Shown here piece after piece: positions 53,999 to 60,803 of a stretch of DNA of 60,803 bases. Origin of the DNA: Affinundibacterium flavidum. Its GTDB lineage: Bacteria > Pseudomonadota > Gammaproteobacteria > Burkholderiales > Burkholderiaceae_D. The notes under the pieces were generated by a model. That model searched no databases, was not told the origin of the DNA, and worked only from the letters and a program-made list of their open reading frames with translations. The DNA lies in NCBI RefSeq assembly GCF_014284175.1, contig NZ_JACOGA010000025.1:1-60803 (forward strand). The letters are read 5' to 3'. The position numbers were made by a program, and so were the translations under genes. Each line of letters begins with the position of its first letter. Positions within the stretch are counted from its first letter, which is position 1.

Positions 53999-54877
53999 AT
54001 GAACACCAATCTCACATCCGAAACCATCACCTTATCGCGTGCAGTCGAGCAATTAGTCGTTGGACAAGCGACTTCCGATGGCGCTGGTGTGAAACTGACG
54101 CGGGTGTTAACACAACCTTATCAGTACCGGCTCGATCCTTTTTTGATGCTCGATGCTTTTGGCAGCGACAATCCGGACGAATACATCGCTGGGTTCCCTG
54201 ATCATCCACATCGTGGCTTTGAAACCATTACCTATATGCTAGAAGGTCGCATGCGTCATCGTGACAGTGCTGGCAATGAAGGCTTATTGGAAAATGGCGG
54301 CGTGCAATGGATGACTGCGGGGCGCGGCGTGATTCATTCAGAATTGCCAGAGCAAGAAAATGGCCGCATGGAAGGTTTTCAATTGTGGCTGAATCTGGCG
54401 GCGAAAGACAAAATGACCCCAGCCTGGTATCGTGATTTTAAGAGCGCCGATATTCCAGAGTTGACGACAGCAGAAGGCGTCAGCGTGCGCGTGATTGCCG
54501 GCCGAAGTCATGGCGTACAAGGCGCAATGCAGCGCGCAACGACAGAGCCGATTTACCTTGATGTGCAGATCCCAGCCGGAGCTAGCTTTAGTCAAAATAT
54601 TCCAGCTGATTTCAATGCCTTCATTTATGTGTATCGCGGCGAAGTCAAGATCGGTGAGCAGCAAGTGCCTTTGCAGAGAATGGCAATTTTAAAAAAATGG
54701 CCGACTGCAGACGGCGTCAAGATAACTGCCAATGCAGATGCTAGATTCATTTTGATCGCCGGTAAACCTTTGGGTGAAACCATCGCGCAATATGGCCCGT
54801 TCGTGATGAATTCGCAGGAAGAAATCTTCAAGGCGATTGATGATTTCCGGCAGGGTAAATTAGTCGCTGCCGAATAA
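53999..54877 (+). CDS. Pirin-family protein
   Basis: This 292-residue bicupin has metal ligands in HPHRGFETITYMLEG and VIHSELPE. Some bacterial pirins are quercetin 2,3-dioxygenases; others regulate enzymes. AAGGAAG lies before the ATG. It follows azoR by 62 bases and is likely co-transcribed as part of a quinone/flavonoid response. Confidence 0.92.
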   Translation: MNTNLTSETITLSRAVEQLVVGQATSDGAGVKLTRVLTQPYQYRLDPFLMLDAFGSDNPDEYIAGFPDHPHRGFETITYMLEGRMRHRDSAGNEGLLENGGVQWMTAGRGVIHSELPEQENGRMEGFQLWLNLAAKDKMTPAWYRDFKSADIPELTTAEGVSVRVIAGRSHGVQGAMQRATTEPIYLDVQIPAGASFSQNIPADFNAFIYVYRGEVKIGEQQVPLQRMAILKKWPTADGVKITANADARFILIAGKPLGETIAQYGPFVMNSQEEIFKAIDDFRQGKLVAAE

Positions 54878-54925
54878 TCAAGGTTTGTCTTAAGCGCTTT
54901 GATTGAGCTACTTACCTGATAAAAT

Positions 54926-55564
54926 TTAGTGACGTGAAGCCGCAATCAGCGCCTGCAAATCCGCCATCGTGCCAGCAAAGATATCGGTGTCGACGGCGCC
55001 TGTAATGCCTGCGACACTGCCAGATTCAGACGACTGCCAAAACGTCCAACGGCTCCAGCCATTCGGTATCTTGGGTTGCGTGACACCGTATTGTGCAATC
55101 CACAAAGGATAACGCGAAAACTGTGTCGTCGGATTGGTAAGGACGTTCGCATTCCAAAATCCGCAGTTGGTGTAGATAATCGGCGTGCGTTGCAGGCTTT
55201 GTTCAACTGTATCTAGCCAGATTTGCAAATTGTTGGCGAGACTCTGCGTGCCGAAACTGCCTGTGCTACTTTCAATATCCACCACAGGTGGCAAATCATT
55301 GCTACCTAATTGCCCTAACACTTTCAAAAATTGTTGTGCTTGGGTTTGGGGATCGTCCTTACTTTCATAAAAATGATAGGCACCACGTAAAATACCCGCC
55401 GCTTGCATGCCGCGCCAGTTATTGGCGAACTGGGGATCTGTGTAAGTATTGCCGTCACTCGCCTTGGCAAAGGCAAAGTTGGTGCCCGCAGCTTTGACCG
55501 CCGGCCAATTCACGCTGCCTTGAAAATGCGATACATCGATGCCTGCGATAGTATTGTTACTCAT
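54926..55564 (-). CDS. GH25-family lysozyme
   Basis: This 212-residue glycoside hydrolase family 25 muramidase begins IAGIDVSHFQGSVNW with the conserved N-terminal aspartate. It has the catalytic pair in PPVVDIESS and the WTFWQSS strand near the end. The enzyme cleaves peptidoglycan between MurNAc and GlcNAc. No signal peptide is present, so export would need a holin or a specialised secretion system. No other phage genes are nearby. Confidence 0.92.
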   Translation of the reverse strand: MSNNTIAGIDVSHFQGSVNWPAVKAAGTNFAFAKASDGNTYTDPQFANNWRGMQAAGILRGAYHFYESKDDPQTQAQQFLKVLGQLGSNDLPPVVDIESSTGSFGTQSLANNLQIWLDTVEQSLQRTPIIYTNCGFWNANVLTNPTTQFSRYPLWIAQYGVTQPKIPNGWSRWTFWQSSESGSVAGITGAVDTDIFAGTMADLQALIAASRH

Positions 55565-55719
55565 GTTTAGCTCCTGGTAGCAGAGAATGCAATTTTAGTG
55601 ACATTAAGAATTTAAAAAATAGTATGCCGTTTGTCTTAGTATTGGCAAGCAAAACATCGATCTCTCTATGCGTCTGGCAAGCGGTTACAATAGCGCCTTA
55701 ATAGCAATTGGTAGTTCTC

Positions 55720-57750
55720 ATGTCCCACGGCCTCAATCAACCCCAACGCGATGCAGTTAATTATATGGATGGCCCATGCCTGGTGTTGGCAGGTGCCGGT
55801 TCGGGTAAAACCCGCGTGATTACGCAAAAAATTGCGAATCTGATTGAACTGCATGGTTACGATGCCAAACATATCGCCGCGCTGACCTTTACCAATAAGG
55901 CGGCGCACGAGATGCAAGAGCGTATCGCGAAACTCTTGAAAGAGCCGCGACTCGCCAAGCAAATTACGGTTTCCACTTTTCACTCCTTGGGCGTAAAAAT
56001 CTTACGGCAGGAAGCGCGTGCGCTCGGCTTGAAAGATCGCTTCTCGATTATGGATAGCGATGATTGTTTTTCTTTGGTGCAGGATTTGGCGATTACGACG
56101 GATAAACAATTAATCCGCCGCATACAAACCGCGATGTCTTTATGGAAGAATGGTTTGGTGAGCCCAGAGCAAGCTTTGGCACAAGCACAGGACGAAGACG
56201 AAGCGCAGGCGGCCAGAATTTATGCCAGCTATGTGGCGACCTTGTCCGCCTATCAAGCAGTCGATTTTGACGATTTGATCCGCTTACCAGTAGAGTTGTT
56301 TCGGCATAACGAAGAAGTACGCGATAAGTGGCAACGCCGCTTGCGTTATCTGCTGGTGGATGAGTATCAGGATACCAATACCTGTCAGTATGAATTGGTG
56401 AAGTTACTCGTCTCGGGCATAGGTAAAAAACCGATGTTTACGGCGGTGGGTGATGACGATCAAGCGATCTATGCCTGGCGTGGTGCGACTATCGAAAATC
56501 TGACCACGCTGCAAGTTGATTTCCCAAATTTACGCATCATTAAACTCGAACAAAATTATCGCTCCAGCACGCGTATTTTGCAGGCGGCTAACTCAGTGAT
56601 TGGCAACAATCCTAAGCTATTTGAAAAAGCCTTGTGGTCAGAGCATGGGCTTGGCGATCCGGTCAAAGTCATGGGCATGCAAGACGATGAACAAGAAGCG
56701 GCACAAATCGCCATTATGATGTCGGCGCATCGCTTTGAACGACGTTCTGCCTGGGCCGACTATGCGATTTTGTATCGCGGCAATCATCAGGCACGGGTGA
56801 TAGAACAAGCTTTGCGCAAAGAAAGAATTCCCTACACAATTTCTGGCGGTCAGAGTTTTTTCGACAAGGCAGAGATTAAAGACATCATTGCCTATTTGCG
56901 GCTGATCGCGAATGAAGAAGATGATCCCGCTTTTATCCGGGCAATCACTACGCCGCGTCGCGGTGTTGGGCAGGCAACTTTGGAAGCCCTGGGATCTTTT
57001 GCTGGTCAATGGCAATGCTCTTTGTTTGAAGCAGTATTTAAAGGTGGTATTGAAGCCATTTTGACCGAGCGTCAATTACGTCCTTTGCGTGATTTTTGCA
57101 CCTTCATCAATAACGTCGAAGCACATGCGCATAGGGAAGGTCATGCTGAGCAATTGCTCGATGATTTGATGAAAGAAATTAATTACGAATTCTATTTGTA
57201 TGACAACTTCGACGACAGAGCCGCGCAATCAAAATGGCAGAATGTGCTCGACTTCACGCAATGGTTAAAGCAAAAAGGTAGTGGCGGTAAAGATGGTACG
57301 GATGATCATCGTAGCCTCTTAGATTTGACCCAGATGGTCGCCTTGATGAGCATGATGGAAGGTAAAGACGAAGACCCGGATGCGGTGCGTATGTCGACCT
57401 TGCATGCGTCGAAAGGTTTGGAATATCCACACGTATTTTTAGTCGGCGTGGAAGAAGGAATTTTGCCGCATAAAGGTGATCCCGATGCGCCTGTGGAAAC
57501 GATAGCAGCCCGTATAGAAGAAGAGCGACGCTTAATGTATGTAGGCATCACGCGCGCCCAACGCAGCTTACATATCACCTGGTGCAAAAAGCGCAAACGC
57601 GCGGGCGAATCCGTGCATTGTGATCCTTCGCGCTTCATCAAAGAAATGAAGCTGGATGAAGGTGATGCCGTACCGACTGAAGATGAAATCATCACGCCAC
57701 AAAATCGCCTGGCGAATTTGAAAGCTCTACTTAGTCGGCCTAAGGAATAG
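55720..57750 (+). CDS. rep: ATP-dependent DNA helicase Rep
   Basis: This roughly 676-residue superfamily 1A 3'-5' helicase clears protein blocks ahead of replication forks. It begins GLNQPQRDAVNY, with Walker A AGAGSGKTRVI, motif II DEYQDTN, QNYRSS in motif IV, and LMYVGITRAQRSL near the end. The length matches Rep. The ATG at 55720 matches homologues; the frame is open from a TTG at 55708. Confidence 0.95.
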   Translation: MSHGLNQPQRDAVNYMDGPCLVLAGAGSGKTRVITQKIANLIELHGYDAKHIAALTFTNKAAHEMQERIAKLLKEPRLAKQITVSTFHSLGVKILRQEARALGLKDRFSIMDSDDCFSLVQDLAITTDKQLIRRIQTAMSLWKNGLVSPEQALAQAQDEDEAQAARIYASYVATLSAYQAVDFDDLIRLPVELFRHNEEVRDKWQRRLRYLLVDEYQDTNTCQYELVKLLVSGIGKKPMFTAVGDDDQAIYAWRGATIENLTTLQVDFPNLRIIKLEQNYRSSTRILQAANSVIGNNPKLFEKALWSEHGLGDPVKVMGMQDDEQEAAQIAIMMSAHRFERRSAWADYAILYRGNHQARVIEQALRKERIPYTISGGQSFFDKAEIKDIIAYLRLIANEEDDPAFIRAITTPRRGVGQATLEALGSFAGQWQCSLFEAVFKGGIEAILTERQLRPLRDFCTFINNVEAHAHREGHAEQLLDDLMKEINYEFYLYDNFDDRAAQSKWQNVLDFTQWLKQKGSGGKDGTDDHRSLLDLTQMVALMSMMEGKDEDPDAVRMSTLHASKGLEYPHVFLVGVEEGILPHKGDPDAPVETIAARIEEERRLMYVGITRAQRSLHITWCKKRKRAGESVHCDPSRFIKEMKLDEGDAVPTEDEIITPQNRLANLKALLSRPKE

Positions 57751-57784
57751 TTGTGAATAATAGCTGCAAATAATTGCGGCAGTC

Positions 57785-58291
57785 TTAAAGGCTGGAATTA
57801 AATGTCATCGCAGAAAATTTCCCAGTCGCGAGATCATATTCCAAACCCCAAAAACGCTCACCTCCATCGCACATAATCATGGCGGTGTGACGCCAGTCAG
57901 GATTGTTTTGTGCATACTCATCAATCGCATTGATGTAAATGAAACGACGCTGTTGGCGAACCAAGCCTGCGTATTGAAAATAATACTGACTGATTTGCTG
58001 ACGTAGCGCTGGATAATGTTGGCGCAAATATTGATCAAGTCCTAGCTCCAGTTTGGCAATTTGTCGCGCACTTGGGTGCCAGCTAGTCTGTATGCCGCTG
58101 AGCGAAGGACGCGAACATTGTTTGCTGAGTACCTTTGCCTCTGACCCCGGTAATACACTACTGTGCCCGATTGGCCAGGGGGGTACATTGGTTTGCGGGG
58201 AAGCTGATGCCAATTGTGTCGTCGTTAGTGTCGTCGTCAATAAAGCAGCCAGCATGATTGACGCCACACTCAGTTTAGAAATTATGCTCAT
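57785..58291 (-). CDS. Secreted protein of unknown function
   Basis: This 168-residue protein has a signal peptide (LSVASIMLAALLTTTL then ASASP). The mature part contains MIMCDGGERFWGLEYDLATG and a Gln-rich helix. It looks like a small periplasmic or surface protein. I do not recognise the family. It converges with rep. Confidence 0.6.
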   Translation of the reverse strand: MSIISKLSVASIMLAALLTTTLTTTQLASASPQTNVPPWPIGHSSVLPGSEAKVLSKQCSRPSLSGIQTSWHPSARQIAKLELGLDQYLRQHYPALRQQISQYYFQYAGLVRQQRRFIYINAIDEYAQNNPDWRHTAMIMCDGGERFWGLEYDLATGKFSAMTFNSSL

Positions 58292-58502
58292 GTGAATTTC
58301 CCATAGACTGGTTTGTTTTTATCATAGTAGATTTATGTCGAACCCGCGAAGGTACTTGATGAGCATATTGACTATTCTAAAAAATCATTTTGTCAGCAAT
58401 AAAGATTTTTCATTGTAAATCAATTACTTAAATCACCCAATATCTGCAAAATATGCCTAAAAATTAGTCAAATGTACTTTCATTTTTTTTGCGCCGCGAA
58501 TA

Positions 58503-58600
58503 GAGTTGTAGGCATGGGCAAACTTGTCGAAAGACAAGGACGCAAAGCTTCCGGCCTAAGGTCTTTGATCATGGTAGCGGGGTTTCCAATCAGACATCGC
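58503..58600 (+). promoter_or_regulatory. c-di-GMP-I (GEMM) riboswitch
   Basis: The core GGGCAAAC, the GNRA tetraloop stem TTGT-CGAAA-GACAA, GGACGCAAAGC, CCGGCCTAA and GGTAGCGGGGTTTCC appear in order and spacing as in the GEMM-I consensus, including the tetraloop receptor side. This aptamer binds cyclic di-GMP. It lies about 60 bases upstream of the metalloprotease start codon. Confidence 0.95.
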
Positions 58601-58624
58601 AATGAGCATGATTGATAGCGTTAG

Positions 58625-58652
58625 CCCTTTGTTAAATACGTGAAACAAAGGG
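58625..58652 (+). promoter_or_regulatory. Ribosome-site-sequestering hairpin of the riboswitch
   Basis: CCCTTTGTT (58625-58633) pairs perfectly with AACAAAGGG (58644-58652). The right arm contains most of the AGGGAG ribosome binding site for the ATG at 58661. This suggests translational control by c-di-GMP. Whether ligand opens or closes the hairpin cannot be told from sequence alone. Confidence 0.8.
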
Positions 58653-58660
58653 AGAAAAAA

Positions 58661-60568
58661 ATGAAAATGAACATCGGCAAACAAACTGGTCGTGCCGGAG
58701 TCAACGCTTTGGTCGTTGTCTTACTCATAGGCGCAGGTATCTATTTCGTCGAAAATATTCATACGTCGATGTCGGGCGTTATCGATGCTGCAAATCGTTT
58801 ATCAGCGATGGTGTCTGGTAACCCGGGGCTAGATCAAAAGACTGCAGTCAAGCCGAACGCAACAAGCGCCAATTCAAGCTATCCTGTCAGTGGCAAAGAT
58901 GCCGCAGTGGTCGCGATTTCCGCAGAGCGTAAACAATTTTTGGCGCAAATTGAAGTGCCCAAAGATTTCATTCCCAGCAATGCGGAAGGCAGCATAGAAA
59001 GCGCGCCATTTAGCCGCATAGACTTACCGGAGATCGCTTCAGGTCAGCGCGCTATCAATTTGCTAGGGGAACAATTACCCGTGGTCGCGCAATGGTATGG
59101 CTTTAGCGCAGATACGCTCAAAAATATGCTGCTGCATGATTTGAGTTTACACATTGATCGTCATGGTCGTTTGTTGAACATTGATGATGGAGTTCAGGCT
59201 GGTGCAGCAATCAATGCGACAATGAATCCAACATTGAACGCAACCGCCGCTGTCATAACCAGTGGTAGCGTGACGAATGCGATTTTTCCTTTAGATCAAA
59301 CCTTTAAGTTGGAAAGCAAACCGGCATCGACTCGCGTTTTGTACTTAAACTTTAAAGGGCTGGGAGCGAAACCTGCTTTTGATTTAGATAAAAACACCGG
59401 CACTTTCAGCACGACTGAACAAACCATGATTCAAAAAATCTGGGCACGGGTAAAAGAAGACTTTGCGCCATTTGATGTGAATGTCACGACGCTGCCACCG
59501 ACCTCTACTGCAGGCAAAATCGGTACGTCGATTTTGATCACTAATCAAGTCGAGACAGCTGGCGGATATGCTTACTTAAATTCTTTCGGCACGATCAATT
59601 TATCTAATCCACCGGCATTTTGTTTCCAAAATAATTTGGCGAATAGTGAAAAACCGATTGCAGAATGTATCTCTCATGAATTGGGTCACACTTTGGGTTT
59701 ACTGCATCAAGGTACCGCAACTCTTGGTTACTACGCAGGGCATGGAGATGGTGAAACAGGTTGGGCACCGATTATGGGCGTTGGGTATTACAAGAATCTG
59801 ACGCAATGGTCGAAGGGAGAATATCCCGGTGCGAATAATTTCGAAGATGCCTATGCGACCATGTTAAAACGTGGTTTGAATCCACGCGTTGATGATGTTG
59901 GGAATACGATAGCAAGCGCTGCGGCGATGGAGAGTGTGACCAGCAACGGCTTAAATAACGTCAATGCTTCGGGCATCATAGAACGCGTCGGCGATATTGA
60001 TATGTTTCGTTTCCAAGCAGGACCGGGGAATGCAACGATTACTTTGCAAGCATCGGCCTTCAGCGGCAATCTTGATGCTAGTGTGCAGTTATTGGACGCG
60101 ACCGGCAAAGTGTTGGCAAGCTCGAATAATCCGACTACTTTAGGCACGACTTTAACAACGACGCTCACTGCTAACAGCAGTTATTATCTGAGCGTGACAG
60201 GCGTCGGACGTGGCGATCCAAAGACAACAGGCTATTCAAATTACGGTAGTTTGGGACAATACCTGATAACGGGAACAACGCCTTTGATTGTTTATTCTGC
60301 ACCAGTGGTTGTTGTCAAAACCAGTGCGCTGACAGGCAAAGGGCCGCTGAGCGTGAGCTTTGATGCGACCAAATCGACTGCCATGTCCGGCGCTACCGTT
60401 ACTAAATATGAGTGGAATTTTGGTGATGCTACGGCAAATTCAACAGCTGGATTGGTCACACACACTTTTACTAAAGTCGGAACTTATACAGTGACTTTGA
60501 AAATCACGGACAGTAACAACCAGAGTAAGACACAGACTATGAAAGTGGTGGTGACATCACAAATTTAG
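58661..60568 (+). CDS. Secreted zinc metalloprotease with PKD domain
   Basis: This roughly 635-residue protein has an N-terminal hydrophobic anchor or signal (NALVVVLLIGAGIYFVEN), a catalytic domain with the metzincin-type motif HELGHTLGLLH (about 339-349), a PPC-like beta domain (about 435-530), and a C-terminal PKD domain (SFDATKSTAMSGATVTKYEW). It is probably exported and degrades an extracellular or surface protein. The c-di-GMP riboswitch ties it to the biofilm/motility switch, a likely role being cleavage of a matrix or adhesin protein (inference). The start at 58661 follows the AGGGAG site. Confidence 0.9.
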   Translation: MKMNIGKQTGRAGVNALVVVLLIGAGIYFVENIHTSMSGVIDAANRLSAMVSGNPGLDQKTAVKPNATSANSSYPVSGKDAAVVAISAERKQFLAQIEVPKDFIPSNAEGSIESAPFSRIDLPEIASGQRAINLLGEQLPVVAQWYGFSADTLKNMLLHDLSLHIDRHGRLLNIDDGVQAGAAINATMNPTLNATAAVITSGSVTNAIFPLDQTFKLESKPASTRVLYLNFKGLGAKPAFDLDKNTGTFSTTEQTMIQKIWARVKEDFAPFDVNVTTLPPTSTAGKIGTSILITNQVETAGGYAYLNSFGTINLSNPPAFCFQNNLANSEKPIAECISHELGHTLGLLHQGTATLGYYAGHGDGETGWAPIMGVGYYKNLTQWSKGEYPGANNFEDAYATMLKRGLNPRVDDVGNTIASAAAMESVTSNGLNNVNASGIIERVGDIDMFRFQAGPGNATITLQASAFSGNLDASVQLLDATGKVLASSNNPTTLGTTLTTTLTANSSYYLSVTGVGRGDPKTTGYSNYGSLGQYLITGTTPLIVYSAPVVVVKTSALTGKGPLSVSFDATKSTAMSGATVTKYEWNFGDATANSTAGLVTHTFTKVGTYTVTLKITDSNNQSKTQTMKVVVTSQI

Positions 60569-60614
60569 TGAGATTACATACTGCAGTTTTGTAGTCGTAT
60601 CGATGATTGAGGAG

Positions 60615-60651
60615 AGCGCCAGGCACATTGATGTTGCCTGGCGCTTTTTTT
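60615..60651 (+). terminator. Rho-independent terminator
   Basis: The 11-bp stem AGCGCCAGGCA / TGCCTGGCGCT is followed by seven T residues, about 45 bases after the metalloprotease stop. Confidence 0.94.
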
Positions 60652-60677
60652 CAAAGTTATTTACTGATTCATGACGG

Positions 60678-60803
60678 TGTCTAGTCCTAAAATAAGTTGA
60701 CAACTAAAAGTGTTGCAAACACGCTCGATGAACCTCATTGGGCGTTTTGTTTTTGAGACTAGAGTGTGGCCGTTCGTTGTTATAGATTTGAATGGACTGT
60801 GCG
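60678..60803 (-). mobile_element. Left end of a second IS3-family element (partial)
   Basis: TGTCTAGTCCTAAAATAAG at 60678 looks like an IS3-family terminal repeat, and a transposase C-terminus follows on the minus strand. The element runs off the window. The ends differ from the IS at 50384, so it is a different IS. Confidence 0.8.
60704..60803 (-). CDS. IS3-family transposase OrfB, C-terminal fragment at window edge
   Basis: The minus-strand frame ends at 60704 and reads YNNERPHSSLKNKTPNEV before the stop, a hallmark of the IS3-family integrase C-terminus. Only about 32 residues are in the window; the rest lies beyond the right edge. Confidence 0.85.
   Translation of the reverse strand, partial: AQSIQIYNNERPHSSLKNKTPNEVHRACLQHF

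Noticed and set aside
54926..55564. Prophage remnant suggested by the lysozyme.
   Set aside because: Neighbours are ordinary chromosomal genes, with no integrase, attachment repeats or other phage genes.

Overview
The window looks like a chromosomal segment of a betaproteobacterium, most likely Burkholderiales/Oxalobacteraceae (an Undibacterium-like organism). I infer this from the protein families, the moderate GC content and the MSHA-like pilin; no rRNA or marker gene confirms the genus. Most of it is ordinary chromosome. The accessory features are a defence region (about 12.6-33.4 kb), two IS3-family elements and several short inverted-repeat elements.

0-12.5 kb: a secreted amidohydrolase, a cold-shock protein with repeated hairpins downstream, a GspE/PilB-type ATPase with an N-terminal GAF domain, a TPR membrane protein, a JmjC/cupin-like protein, an MSHA-like pilin with a strong terminator, a chemotaxis receptor, an unrecognised protein and a lipoprotein parvulin isomerase.

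12.6-33.5 kb: a short inverted-repeat element, a hipBA-type toxin-antitoxin pair behind perfect inverted-repeat operators, a WYL-domain regulator divergent from cas3, and a complete type I-C CRISPR-Cas locus (cas3-cas5c-cas8c-cas7-cas4-cas1-cas2, with a probable internal cas11c start inside cas8c). The leader follows cas2, then a very long array: I count 138 recognisable 37-bp repeats, then decayed relics. Fifteen consecutive old repeats carry a two-base variant form, and one more variant copy sits alone near the trailer. Several spacers are duplicated, some with a one-base length shift that points to repeated acquisition.

33.5-46 kb: a DEAD-box helicase with two DbpA-type RNA-binding domains; a two-gene module of a zinc-ribbon/SPFH/coiled-coil protein and a SHOCT-domain Ser/Thr kinase that ends in a cut-off formylglycine-generating-enzyme (FGE) motif; a marR-MFS pair with two palindromic operators; and small enzymes (extradiol dioxygenase, aspartate racemase, GNAT).

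46-60.8 kb: a ClpP paralogue, a RidA protein, a periplasmic binding protein, a thioesterase, and a Tat-exported GH109-like oxidoreductase-fold protein with a 119-bp MITE just upstream and an IS3-family element inserted in the loop of its terminator. After these come LysR-azoreductase-pirin, a GH25 lysozyme, Rep helicase, and a PKD-domain metalloprotease behind a c-di-GMP-I (GEMM) riboswitch whose expression platform can hide the ribosome binding site. The right edge is the start of another IS3-family element.
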